DNA of 64,000 nt from assembly GCA_965153355.1 (NCBI GenBank), contig OZ231128.1, positions 10,292,001 through 10,356,000 of the forward strand, given 5' to 3'. The notes beneath the pieces were generated by a model. That model had not been told where the DNA came from and did not search any database. It was given only the letters and a program-made list of their open reading frames with translations. This stretch comes from Flaccisagitta enflata. Taxonomy: Eukaryota > Chaetognatha > Sagittoidea > Aphragmophora. The translations under genes were made by a program, and so were the position numbers. Below, one piece after another: positions 48,550 to 58,779 of this stretch; positions within the stretch are counted from its first letter, which is position 1; each line of letters starts with the position of its first letter.

Positions 48550-49333
48550 CGGGGTCACAATGTCGTTGCGGACGGGTGGGCAGGGGCACTCAACCCCTAT
48601 CCCCATCCTAGCATCTGTCAGGATATTATTGTCCCAGTTGTGCTACAACTTAAGATACCTTGCTACTGCTACTGCTGGTGAGGAACAATATAAATCACTG
48701 ATATTAGATATCATATGAGTTTTTTCCTTGTATATTCCTCATTGTTTCCTGGATTTTGTTCCATTTTGGTTGCATCTTTTCAACTTAATCACCCCTTGAC
48801 CACCAGCTAGCAAAGCCCTGGCATAAATTCTTTTAAAGCTTTGGTTCCAATTTTCAAATGGTTCACTCTTGAGAAATCAATTGAAATCCATGACCAAATT
48901 AAAGAACTTCCTATAAGCTTTTTAGCCGTGATATCCGCATCTGAGCATCTATCTTTGAATAGATTTGGTATGTATCTGCAGGTTTTTCCTGGTAATTTTG
49001 CAACGATAAGCATGGGGTATGTTTTTACTCTTTTTAATCTTGTCCGATTTTGCCGGAAGCAATTCAGGCAAAATTCATGAGCAAACTGGGGATTTTTTTT
49101 AAGCTCTAACATGTGGCTAAATATTCCCGTTCTGATTTGACAGTCGTTTGATTTTGGGACAATAATATCCTGACAGATGTTAGCTCCACCTCAACACCCT
49201 CTCCCGCACAGTGTGGCCACTCACACATTCATCAAAATGCGCGTTTCTATCATTTTCGACTCATGCGTTATAGACGGACCGACGGACGGACAAAGTAAAG
49301 CCTCTTTTAGAGTTGCGTGTCCGCGACTAAAAA
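48550..49333 (-). mobile_element. hairpin-ended element (reverse) split by a TA-flanked transposon
   Basis: The left part (GGGTCACAATGTCGTTGCGG, ACGGGTGGGCAGGGGC) and the right part (GACGGACCGACGGACGGACA, GAGTTGCGTGTCCGCGACTA) are two halves of one element of the 60105-60390 type. They are separated by the inverted-repeat element 48611-49180. Confidence 0.8.
48611..49180. mobile_element. 570-bp inverted-repeat transposon with TA duplication
   Basis: The left end CATCTGTCAGGATATTATTG then TCCCA and the right end TGGGACAATAATATCCTGAC then AGATG are perfect inverted repeats of about 25 bp (one extra mismatched base outside). TA lies at 48609-48610 and 49181-49182. Overlapping frames of 79-101 codons on the two strands inside match no transposase that I recognise, so I treat it as a Tc1/mariner-type MITE. 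Confidence 0.82.
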
Positions 49334-49857
49334 GTAAGGAACAGGAGTGGGAGGCCAGATGAAAGAAGCGTAAAGCGAAACAAAAATGACCAAAAGAAAA
49401 GTGGACAGAGACTTTTAGAGAGGCACACAAAGGATGAATATGGAAAGAAAACAACGAGGAATGAAAGACGAAAGGGTGGAAGGAAGGAAAGAAAATGAAG
49501 TGATTGGAAGGAGGAAACGTAAAAAGAAAGCGTGACCTAAAGGATGAAGGGAAACAAGGCCAAATAGGCCAATTAGGTGCGCCGTGTGGATTGTCAAACG
49601 TTTGCGTTACCGACCAACCAACCAACCGACCGACGGACACAGCGTTTGCGCACTACAAAAAGATGGGAGGAAAGAAGGGAGGAAAGAAGGGATGAATGTG
49701 TGAAGATGGTGGAGGATGAAATGAATCGATGAATCAATGAAATGATATCAATCTTTTTAATGTCAATTAATTGATGGAGGAGTTGACCGAAAATTTGACA
49801 AACAAACTTGTAGAGATAAACAAAACTTAATGGGAATCTGACGAATAGAAAAATAAG
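49334..49857. other. purine-rich non-coding stretch
   Basis: GGAAAGAAAATGAAG-type purine-rich sequence, with an ACCAACCAACCAACCGACCG tract at 49611-49632 that is probably a fragment of a hairpin-ended element. Confidence 0.4.
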
Positions 49858-50117
49858 TAACCGGGGTTACAATGTTGGGCAGGGGCTTACAACCACACCC
49901 ACCCCCCTTTCCACATACACATACCTAAAAAAAAACCGCGCTATCATTGAATGCATGTTTTCACACTTTCTGACTTACTGACTCGAGTGTGACCGACGGA
50001 CTGATTGACGAATGGATTGATGGATGGACAGACAGACAGACGGTCAGACAGATGGACGAACAGATAGACCAACGGACTGATAAAGCCTTTTGTAGCAATG
50101 CGTGTTCGCGACTAAGT
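49858..50117 (-). mobile_element. hairpin-ended element, reverse orientation, degenerate
   Basis: Starts ACCGGGGTTACAATGTTGGG then CAGGGGC; has ATGGATTGATGGATGGACAG tracts; ends GCAATGCGTGTTCGCGACTA. Confidence 0.65.
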
Positions 50118-50394
50118 AGTAAAATAACGTTGATTTGCCGGCGCCGCAGAAAACAGTAAAAAATATTCAGCTAGCATTCAGAGTAAAAACCCGGAGAGAA
50201 AAAAAAGGAAAAGAGAGAGCAAAAGGAGAAAAGGACGAAAAAGGAAAATGGAGAAAAGCGTTTTTGTTTTTCGCCTTTTTGCCGTTTTTCTCTCTCTCTC
50301 TCTTTTCTCGAGTTGCGAGTCATGATTTGAGGATTTAAAGACTCTGAGACAGTCTCGAGACTTTTACGTTTTGCAAAGACAACGTTAACGGCCC

Positions 50395-50898
50395 AACGCC
50401 ACGACGACGGCGATGACGACGATGACAACGACGACGATGACGACAACGACCATGACGATAACGACGACGATGATGACGACGACAACGACAATGTCCAGGA
50501 TAACGGAGCGAGAAAGACGACCAAACCGGGGAAAGGCGGCAACGGCGATGACGATGACAACGACGATAACGACGATGACGACGACGACGCAGACCATAAT
50601 CGCCGACACCGGGAGTGCGACAGCGATAACAACGACGGAATAAGGCGATGACAACGAAGACGACGATGAAAACGACGTTGACGAAATCAAAACGCCATCA
50701 CCGGGTGGGAAAAGAACGACAACGACGACGATGAAAACATAAATAATACGAAGACGACGACGACAACGAAGACGATGACAAAGACTGACGACAACGAACG
50801 GTAAAGAAAACGACAGCGACGATAACAACGACGCTGGTAACAACGACGACGCTGAAAGCAACGACGGCGACGCTGAAGAGGAATGGAGCGTAGTAATG

Positions 50899-50938
<40 letters not shown>

Positions 50939-50945
50939 GGTAATG
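50395..50945. repeat. GAC/GAT imperfect trinucleotide repeats and (GTC)n
   Basis: ACGACGATGACGACAACGAC-type sequence over 50395-50880 and a perfect GTC run at 50898-50938. A 265-codon minus-strand frame (poly-Val, poly-Asp, poly-Ser) is produced by the repeat. Confidence 0.85.
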
Positions 50946-51855
50946 GCGAGGAATGAAGTAACGATGGTCTTTTGAACTCGCGCCTCTCGCTTTAGATTCA
51001 AAGTTGGCCCAAGGGAGCGCGAAAAAACCAGGGCGGGCAGTTGGAGAAATGACCGAAAATGGAGTGTTGGAGAGAAGTAGTGGAAATAGTGGAGTAGCTC
51101 GGAGCCTCGGACAATCAAGGGTCGTGAGTGCATGAGAATAAGTCGAAAGCACACTCTCAAGATTAACCGGTGGTTTCCGCAATTATTATACTTATTTAAA
51201 ATATTGAAGATTACGATAATGTCGGCGCTGAGAACGATGAAAAAGGTAATTGTTTGTCTTACATCTTTTTTCCATCAATTTTCATTTCTCCTTTTATTCA
51301 CATATAGTTAGATGCGTCCATAAAAAGGTCCGTCCGTCTGACCACCCATCTCTCTCTGTGGGTTGGGCCGTCGGTATGTCGGTCCGTGACGCATCATTAA
51401 AACGCCATTTTAAGCTTAATTTGGCGAAATCCAACTCGGGATCTAATGACAGCTGAGCTAGTTTCAAGAGTCTCCTTTTCTTCAGGAGAGTAAGTCTGTC
51501 CATCAATCTGATCCCAACATGTATCGATCTTACTCAGCGCAAAATTCACGCCTATCCTATCCACGCACTGACGCAGTCCGGATGCATCTTTGTTCGACAA
51601 TGCCTGTTTTTTTTTCTTAAATTCCATTTTTTTACCTATTTTTCGGTCACTTTCTCTTTTTCTTCGTCCTTGGATTTTGAGTAAGAAACAATGACGACTT
51701 AACAATGGAAACCGCTAAGTCCGATAAAAAAAAGGCCAGAAAGGGGCAGTAGTCTCATCCAGGGTTAGCAAGTAAATATATATTCGTCATCGGATAAGAG
51801 AAATTCGTCGATAGTTTACAACAAAAAAACATTCAATAGAAAAAATTTGGAAAGT
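50946..51855. other. non-coding stretch downstream of the kinase-like gene
   Basis: Lies 3' of the kinase-like gene's stop codon. A minus-strand frame at 51397-51630 (MEFKKKKQALSNKDASG..., then DRIGVNFALSKIDTCWDQ) looks moderately protein-like, but I recognise no family and see no good splice acceptor before it. No AATAAA lies directly after the stop at 51856. Confidence 0.4.
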
Positions 51856-51966
51856 TCAGGGTTGGAAGGTTTTGTTTGTATTCTCATGTTGGACATGTTG
51901 CTCGGAATCGGAAGTTGCGGTTGGCGACGAAGGCGGAGGCGGAGCTGAGGGCGAAGACGCTTCCTC
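51856..51966 (-). CDS. guanidino kinase-like gene, last exon (C-terminal tail and stop)
   Basis: A 36-codon Ser/Pro-rich tail (EEASSPSAPPPPSSPTATS...) ending in TGA at 51858-51856. The acceptor is good (TTTCTTATCTTATCAG before the exon) and phase 0, matching the phase-0 end of the exon at 52449. The tail has no counterpart in ordinary creatine or arginine kinases, which stop soon after the last helix, so it is a gene-specific extension with likely disordered structure. Support comes only from the splice signals, phase and an in-frame stop; there is no homology to check it against. A different last exon is possible. Confidence 0.6.
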   Translation of the reverse strand, partial: EEASSPSAPPPPSSPTATSDSEQHVQHENTNKTFQP

Positions 51967-52448
51967 CTGATAAGATAAGAAACATGAATAACAGCGGTCA
52001 CCTTCACTACCACTACCAACAAGAACAACAACAAGAACAACAACAAGAACAACAAGAGAACATCAACAGACAGCAACAACAACTACCATCAACAGTCAAC
52101 AACTACAGTAACAACCTTAAGACGGATGAAACGAAATTTCGATTTTAGTAGTTTAACATGGAGTGAAAGTCAAATCCAGTCAAGTCATGCCAATAGACCT
52201 TGGACAACCACGTTTCCACACCTTTTCAGACTCTGATCAATCTGATACGAGATAACTTGGAAATCTAACGCGTTCACATCTCACAGAAACTCACAAATCC
52301 GCATTGGTCGGTCTTTCAGTTAGTCCGTCACTTTCGTTTCCGCAAAGACGCGAAAAGCGTGGCACGAATGTAAACTCATGCAGACACTCTCGCAAAATTG
52401 TGCACAATGCAACATTGTGTACAATGCAACATTGTGTACAACGCTTAC

Positions 52449-52516
52449 CGCCTCCTCTTCGATCATCTCATAAACCGTCGGCATATTCCAACTGTAGTCG
52501 CAATGCAACAGACATC
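52449..52516 (-). CDS. guanidino kinase-like gene, penultimate exon
   Basis: 68 nt, phase 1 to phase 0. The acceptor is strong (CTCAATCCTCATCTGTCCAG) and the donor is consensus-like (GCG then GTAAGC). Joined to the previous exon it gives Gly from the split codon, then CLLHCDYSWNMPTVYEMI and EEEA. It lies just beyond the normal end of the guanidino kinase fold, so it belongs to the C-terminal extension. The exact phase match with both neighbours is the main support. A later AG inside the exon (CTACAG) would put the exon out of frame, so I rejected it. Confidence 0.68.
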
Positions 52517-52699
52517 CTGGACAGATGAGGATTGAGAGAGTCAGTTTCTTTCTGGTTTTCTTTCTCATGATATTTTATTCTATCTTTTCTTTTTTTCTTC
52601 TGTTCTTTGTTTTCTTTCTTCTGTTCTTTATTTTCTTTCTTCTGTTCTTTGTTTTCTTTCTTCTGTTCTTTGTTTTCTTCCCTCTGTTCTTTGTTTTCT

Positions 52700-52775
<76 letters not shown>

Positions 52776-52790
52776 TTTCTACATAATTTC

Positions 52791-52882
<92 letters not shown>

Positions 52883-52985
52883 ATTTTTTCCTTTCTTTCG
52901 TTCCATCTTTCTTTCCATCTTTCTTTCCATCTTTTTTTTCCATTTTTTTTTCATCTTTCTGTCTCTCTTTCTTTCTTTCTTTCTC

Positions 52986-53053
<68 letters not shown>

Positions 53054-53153
53054 TCGTTCTTTCTGTCTTTCATTCTTTCGTTCTTTCTGTCTGTCTGTCT
53101 GTCCTTCTTTATTTCTTTCTTTCTGTCTTTCATTCTTTCTTTCCATCTTTCTT

Positions 53154-53184
<31 letters not shown>

Positions 53185-53185
53185 G

Positions 53186-53240
<55 letters not shown>

Positions 53241-53261
53241 GTCTTTCTTTCCATCTTTCTT

Positions 53262-53292
<31 letters not shown>

Positions 53293-53293
53293 G

Positions 53294-53326
<33 letters not shown>

Positions 53327-53393
53327 TTTTTTTCCTTTCTTTCTTTCCATCTTTCTTTCCATCTTTCTTTCCAACTTTTTTTCCATCTTTTTT

Positions 53394-53451
<58 letters not shown>

Positions 53452-53559
53452 TCGTTCTTTCTGTCTTTCTTTCGTTCTTTCTTTCTGTCTGTCTGTCTGT
53501 CTGTCTGTCCTTCTTTATTTCTTTCTTTCTGTCTTTCATTCTTTCTTTCCATCTTTCTT

Positions 53560-53590
<31 letters not shown>

Positions 53591-53632
53591 TTCTTTCTTT
53601 CTTTCTTTCTTCCTTTCTTTCTTTCTTTCCTC

Positions 53633-53708
<76 letters not shown>

Positions 53709-53752
53709 TTCTTTCTTTCACTCATTCTCATTTCTCGATCGTTCGTTCATAC
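52517..53752 (-). repeat. intron almost filled by a (TTTC/GAAA)n microsatellite
   Basis: From 52560 to 53730 the sequence is nearly all TTTC, with TCTG and TTCCATC interruptions. On the gene strand this is a purine-rich GAAA intron starting GTATGAACGAACGATCGAG. Long Phe-Leu-Ser and Lys-Glu-Arg frames (up to 412 codons) across it are artefacts. Confidence 0.9.
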
Positions 53753-53975
53753 CAACGATGTGAATAGGCAGCGTGTTTTCGTTGTTGATCCATTCTTCGA
53801 TTCCATTTTCTTCCAAGTTGACGAGCATCTTGTCGAGTTGAATCATTTTGTCGACTCCTTCGTAGACCCACTGGGCGATCTCATTCTCGGCGAACCCGAG
53901 AGTCTCCAAGTTGTACACGATGATGCACCCTTCGTCCGAAGGCTCGTGGCCCAACGAATGCTTCCGCATAAAACG
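53753..53975 (-). CDS. guanidino kinase-like gene, domain B C-terminal exon
   Basis: 223 nt, phase 0 to phase 1. It encodes RFMRKHSLGHEPSDEGCI, IVYNLETLGFAENEIAQW and VYEGVDKMIQLDKMLVNL, then an acidic EENGIEEW stretch. It aligns with the last part of creatine and arginine kinases: the loop after (K/R)RGT, the (D)ISN..RLG.(S/T)E motif (here VYNLETLGFAE) and the final long helix ending in EKxLE (here DKMLVNLEE). The specificity-loop Glu of arginine kinases (in RGTRGEH) is not evident; RKHSLGH stands there. The acceptor is CATGATGTTCAG and the donor G then GTATGA. Confidence 0.92.
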
Positions 53976-54200
53976 CTGAACATCATGACAGAGAAGGAAT
54001 TGGAACACTACGCTGAGAATGGACGTTAGGGGGTGGGGAACTGATTTTATTGCTATGCGTCCTGGCATCTGCTATCGAAAAGGGAATCATCATAATCTTC
54101 ATCATCGTCAATCGTATCAATCATCACCATCATCGATCATAATCATAATCATTATCATCATCATCATCAATCATAACCAATCATCACCATTATCATCATC

Positions 54201-54232
<32 letters not shown>

Positions 54233-54377
54233 CATCAACATCATCATCATCATCATCGTCGTCGTCCGCGTCGTCGTCGTCGTCGTCGTCGTCATCATCA
54301 TCATCAACATTTTCATTATCATCATCAGTTCATCATCATCTTTATGATCAATATCATCATCATCATCATCGTCATAC
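53976..54377 (-). repeat. intron with (GAT)n trinucleotide tract
   Basis: ATC repeats on the plus strand (54160-54375) are GAT repeats on the gene strand, beginning within 5 nt of the donor GTATGAC. Confidence 0.88.
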
Positions 54378-54587
54378 CGTGAAGAGTCTTTGATTCTTGC
54401 GAAGGGCGTTGAGTTTGATTCTGACTCTGATGACGAGGGCTGTTCCCAAATCGCCGGCGGAAGTTGTGATGAAGCCCAAATGAGGATCGCGCGCGAATTC
54501 GTGACCCGCGATTTCGCGGAGGCGCAACTCAAACACGTCCAAGATGATCGACAAGTTGGTGAACACGCGCGAAAACTTGTTGCCACG
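54378..54587 (-). CDS. guanidino kinase-like gene, domain B catalytic-core exon
   Basis: 210 nt, 70 codons, phase 0 at both ends: RGNKFSRVFTNLSIILDVFE, LRLREIAGHEFARDPHLGF, ITTSAGDLGTALVIRVRI, KLNALRKNQRLFT. This is the strongest match to the family. VFRRF..GL..IE (here FSRVFTNLSIILDVFE), the H-LGY step (here DPHLGF), and TCPSNLGTGLR.GVH(V/I)KL (here TTSAGDLGTALVIRVRIKL). The reactive Cys of TCPSN is Ser here, and the nucleotide-binding Arg just after LGT is Val. The acceptor lies behind a long TC microsatellite (GTCTGTCTCTCCCCAG). Confidence 0.95.
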
Positions 54588-54611
54588 CTGGGGAGAGACA
54601 GACGGATAAAA

Positions 54612-54748
<137 letters not shown>

Positions 54749-54816
54749 GAGACAGAGAAAAGATTGAAAGAGAGGGAAAACTTGTTCCCATAGTGATTAC
54801 AGATTCAATGATAATA

Positions 54817-55184
54817 CAATGAGAGGGGCAGCAAAATCGCTAGCACCCCTACCCACAGCTTAGATGGGTAATGTCACAAAGACAACTAAGGTGGCAGCTG
54901 GAAGCTTATCCCTAAACAATTCCCGCCATCGAGGCGTTTTTCGAATTTCCTTCTCATTCCATAGAAAATGGTCATAAAACGGCTAAATCCAACACTTCTG
55001 AAAATGGCCGATTTTCACCCTAAAAAGATCTGTATCTCTAAAACAAGGTTGAGATAACAAAATCGCCTCGATGGCGGGAATTGTATTGGGATAAGCTATA
55101 GGCCACCACCTTTGATACCCTTGTGGTATTGATCATCTTAGCTACAGGTAGGGGTGCTAGCGATTTCGACTACCCCTCTCACTG
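54817..55184. mobile_element. 368-bp inverted-repeat MITE with TA duplication
   Basis: The left end CAATGAGAGGGGCAG...CGCTAGCACCCCTACC and the right end GGTAGGGGTGCTAGCGATTT...TACCCCTCTCACTG are inverted repeats of about 38 bp. An inner inverted pair (CCCGCCATCGAGGCG / CGCCTCGATGGCGGG) sits further in. TA flanks both ends. It lies inside an intron of the kinase-like gene and has no coding capacity. Confidence 0.85.
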
Positions 55185-55384
55185 TAATATCATTGCTTCT
55201 GTATATGAGTTTTAAGATGAAGTGTTACGTTAGGGAAACTATACAGTATACGCCAAAACTGATATACAAATGAAAGAGGTCCTTGTGAACCCTATCTGAC
55301 TACATACAGGACCCAAAAAAGAAGTGAGGTGGGACCCACAGCTTTAGCAGCCCCCCTACAGCTTACATGGCTCAGGAAAATTAC

Positions 55385-55551
55385 TCATTTGTGATTTTTG
55401 ATGATAATGATACTGATGATGATGTAGATGATAGTGATGATGATGAAGTTGATGGTAATGATGATGATTGATGATGATGGTGATGATGATGATGTTGATT
55501 GATGATGATGGTGTTGATGAAGATGACATTGTTAAAGATAATGATAATGAT

Positions 55552-55612
<61 letters not shown>
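55385..55612. repeat. (GAT)n imperfect then perfect trinucleotide repeat
   Basis: GATGATGATG tracts, perfect from 55553 to 55612. Poly-His and Met frames are artefacts. Confidence 0.95.
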
Positions 55613-55614
<2 letters not shown>

Positions 55615-55899
55615 CCGCGACTACTAGAACGATGATTACGACTAGGAAGAAGCTCGAGGAGGGAAAGAGGGGAAAAGAAAGAGAGCGAGTCTTTGCGTGA
55701 ATATAGAGAGAGGAAAACGGTTTGCTCTCGGGTAATTACTGGTCTCATTACGAAGCACTTGAGGAACAAAAGAAGCTAAAGCAAAACGACTCAACGGTAT
55801 ATGAGAGACGAGTTCAAATAAGTTCAAGGTTGACAAAAAGTGTGTGCACGCGTGTGTGTAGGCGTAAGCGAGCGTGTGCGCGTATGTGTATGTGAGTGG

Positions 55900-56136
<237 letters not shown>

Positions 56137-56517
56137 AGAGATAAAGAAACAGACAGACAGACAGACAGAAAAATCGTTTACAGGCCAAACAATCAGAGGT
56201 ACATGAGCCTAGCCGTACGCGGCCAGTTAAGCAGACCGCCAGGATGAACAGGGCTTTAAGGCAAGGTAAAGAACCTTGCTCGAGTAAATTGTGAGCAATT
56301 AAGATAATGTTGCAAAGTCATAAACGGCGTTGATAACTAAAGCCTTTAGTGAAGGACTCAGGGCGTTCGACTCCTAATCCAAATACAAAATCATTTTCCT
56401 CTTTCAGTCTGTAAGCAAAATGCATACCGGAATATAACTTACTGCATTGGATTGGTGGACAATTACCAAATGGATGATTTATTTCGGCCTATGAAAGCCA
56501 CGTATCTGGCTTATGCT

Positions 56518-56646
56518 TTTTTAGTCGCGGACACGCGACTCTATAAGCCACTTTTCGGTACGTCGGTCCATCTGTCGTTCGGTCCGTCCGTCCGTCACAA
56601 AGTTGTTTTTCTAGGTTTTCCGCCTCTGCCGTGTATACGGTTTTGT
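56518..56646 (+). mobile_element. hairpin-ended short element inside an intron
   Basis: Left hairpin AGTCGCGGACACGCGACT then CTATAAGCC; CGGTCCGTCCGTCCGTCAC tract; right end GCCGTGTATACGGTTTTGTT. Short copy. Confidence 0.8.
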
Positions 56647-56704
56647 TTCTTTAAGAAAAGTACGAAAACTTTTTTGTGTCTACCAAGCGGCATGGCTCTA
56701 CCAC

Positions 56705-56966
56705 CTCGGCGTAGGTGAAGGTGATGTGGTCGACTTCGTTGATTTTGCAAATGAGCGTCCTTTCCGCGTTGGTCCAAAACCCGCGCGCGTCCGGCCAATC
56801 GCGAAGAATGCCCGTGCCTTGCAACACTTTACGGCTTTCCACGGGCAGGTAGCAGCAACCGAGACCTAACTCGTCGTTGTTTTGCTGCAAACTTTCGGCG
56901 CTGATGTGACCGTACTCAATGTATCGCCCTTTCACTTCAAATTCCACCCTTTGATGCTCTAAATAG
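56705..56966 (-). CDS. guanidino kinase-like gene, domain B exon with the NEED-like loop
   Basis: 262 nt, phase 2 to phase 0. It encodes YLEHQRVEFEVKGRYIEYGH, ISAESLQQNNDELGLGCCYL, PVESRKVLQGTGILRDWPDA, RGFWTNAERTLICKINEVDH and ITFTYAE. It corresponds to the family segment running from KG.YY.L.GM through FL...A..RDWPDARGI(W/Y)HN to the catalytic (V)NEEDHLR loop. RDWPDARGFW is near-identical to creatine kinases. The loop reads NEVDH: the second Glu, which positions the guanidinium group in arginine kinase, is Val. A donor 3 nt further left (56702, GTAGAG) would add one Val in the same phase. The acceptor is CTCTCTCTCCAACCAAAG. Confidence 0.93.
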
Positions 56967-57513
56967 CTTTGGTTGGAGAGAGAGAGTGTAAGGCGGAATT
57001 GGGGAGGGGAAGGATTGATGTAAGTTGACAAAATGATCGTCTGACGGACCAATGACGCGGCTTTTATGCGTATAATGGAGTTGCTGGAGCGTTATCGCAT
57101 CAGTTCTTTTAATTCGGCATTTTCAGTTGCGGACATATATAGCTGTAAAAGGCTTTGTCGTCCGTTTGTCCATACGTTGATCCGTTGGTCGGTCAGTCTG
57201 TTGGGTTGTCCATGGGTCACGCTCGCGTTAATTGGAAAGAATGAAAGCGCACATTCATGAATCTGCACTTGTGGTTGTCTGTGTGTGGGAGTGTGTACGG
57301 AGTGGTGGAGAGTGTGGATGGGCCCCCTGTCCACCCATTTTGAGACCCCGCGTCACTGTTTTTTTTATATGACAGCAAAAAAGTAAATAATTAAAGCGAG
57401 TCATCAATTTCGCCCTCGGATCATGAAGGAGTCGCACAAGAACAATTCAGCGAAGTCAGATCATGCGAAGCAATCACCGTGCTCTGCGTGCATACAGTAT
57501 ATTGCATATTTAC
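56967..57513 (-). other. intron with a hairpin-ended element
   Basis: 547 nt. A degenerate hairpin-ended element lies at 57119-57357 (AGTTGCGGACATATATAGCT at the left; CCACCCATTTTGAGACCCCG then CGTCACTG at the right). Confidence 0.7.
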
Positions 57514-57729
57514 CCGAGGCAGTGATTGAGAATTCTCTCCAGCAGTCTCCTATCCTGCCTTGAAATGGTCGGGGAGAGATGAAACCCTTTAATGTTCCTC
57601 GATGCGGTGATTCTGACGTTGTGGACGTAGAAATGATCGAGATTGTCGCTGACTTCAGTCGACGACAAGTTGAAGTCCTTTGGATGAAGGCCGTCTACTG
57701 GATAACCCGGATGGCACTTCTCGATTACC
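57514..57729 (-). CDS. guanidino kinase-like gene, domain B exon with the Arg-binding motif
   Basis: 216 nt, phase 2 to phase 2. It encodes VIEKCHPGYPVDGLHPKDFN, LSSTEVSDNLDHFYVHNVRI, TASRNIKGFHLSPTISRQDR and RLLERILNHCL. It matches the arginine kinase stretch from IIEDYHGGF..TDKHPPKDF through (F)V(I/L)S(T/S)RVR.GRS(I/L)(K/Q)G to P.(L/C)(T/S)...R. In the RVRxGRS motif, which supplies nucleotide-binding arginines, domain B has VRITASRN: the first and third Arg remain, while the second is Thr and the Gly is Ser. The acceptor is TTTCGTCGTTAG and the donor CTCGG then GTAAAT. Confidence 0.93.
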
Positions 57730-57891
57730 CTAACGACGAAATTTGTATGAATATGTACGCACGCGCTTTAAAAGAACAAAAATCTCCCTGCAGACCACAA
57801 CAGACCTGTCGTCTATACTTCGCGTAAATTAGTCACTAATATCGATGTTACTTGACAGTGTTATTCAATCCATCCCCTCTAAATATGCTTA

Positions 57892-58640
57892 CACTTTTTT
57901 TTTTTATAAGCACGCTCTTTTTTTGGCTGAGGCTGAGCGTGCTTAGCAAAATCTCATTTTTGAGGCTGAAATGTGCTTAAAAGCGTGCTTATCATTTATC
58001 AGTAAGTAATCGGTAAGTAGTCGGTAAGTACAGAAGGAAGTACACAGTAGGGTATAGAAAACTATATAGCATAAAGTATTGTGTAGTAAAGTATAAAGTA
58101 TAGTATAAAGTATAGTACAAGATACAGTAATGAATGTAATTTGCTTGAAAAAAATACAATATCATTCGTTGACGTTGTCCTACTTTCATATACCATGGGA
58201 TGAGATTAATATCTTGATTTAATATTTTTTTTTCAAAATTTTTAATGTCATTTAGAATCATGAATCATGATTCATGATACATTATTTTTTTTTTGATGGT
58301 CCTTGCTACAGCAATAAATACTTAATAATAATAGTATCTAAGCAATAATATTTTTAAATATTTTTAGAAATCCAATTATTTCTATTAGTATCAAAATCCT
58401 GAATCTATTGACAGATTAATATCATAGATGATTTCAATTTCTATCAAAGTTTCCATTGGTTTTTATGAAATTCCAACCAAAAATGTCTAAAAATTAGCAT
58501 ATTTTGGTAAATTTACAAGAAAAATTTTTCAAATTGGAAATGTCAGCCTGGAGCGTGCTTAGCAATGTGCTTAATTTTTCCAAATATCTGAGGCTGGGCG
58601 TGCTTATAAACGAGGTGCTTATAGAAAAAAAAAAGTGTAT
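57892..58640. mobile_element. ~750-bp inverted-repeat element with TTATAAGCAC ends
   Basis: The left end ACACTTTTTTTTTTTATAAGC and the right end GTGCTTATAGAAAAAAAAAAAGTGT are inverted repeats. GCGTGCTTAGCAA motifs recur just inside both ends (57935, 58552). Related to 20056-20656 (TTATAAGAGAC ends, CTCAGCCTGG motifs). No coding capacity. It sits in an intron of the kinase-like gene. Confidence 0.65.
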
Positions 58641-58779
58641 ATTAAAGTTCTAATTATCTTATACTGCGTCGGTCCTTTAAAACATCCCCTCCATAAATTT
58701 CGCAGAAGGCACGAACACTCTGATCATCGTGCAGTTATACCCACACACGCTATACACGAGCAAAAACTGTAATACTTAT

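Noticed and set aside
48807-49112. 101-codon minus-strand frame as a gene
   Set aside because: It lies entirely inside a TA-flanked inverted-repeat element, overlaps a similar-length frame on the other strand and shows no recognisable motif.
50385-51182. 265-codon minus-strand open frame rich in Val, Ser and Asp
   Set aside because: It is produced by imperfect GAC/GAT and perfect GTC trinucleotide repeats; no domain or splice context.
52449-52484. Alternative acceptor CTACAG for the penultimate exon
   Set aside because: From the phase-1 donor at 53753 it reaches a stop after nine codons, while the upstream acceptor CTGTCCAG has a better pyrimidine tract and stays in frame to the last exon.
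52525-53763. 412-codon plus-strand open frame and long minus-strand Lys/Glu/Arg frames
   Set aside because: They are pure read-through of a TTTC/GAAA microsatellite, whose units seldom give stops, and they lie in an intron of the kinase-like gene.
56280-56400. tRNA gene suggested by GGGCGTTCGACTCCTAATCC
   Set aside because: A B-box-like string is present, but I could not build acceptor, D and anticodon stems around it.
57579-57827. 82-codon plus-strand open frame
   Set aside because: The opposite strand of the same interval is a well-supported kinase-domain exon with phase-matched splice sites; the plus frame is its shadow.
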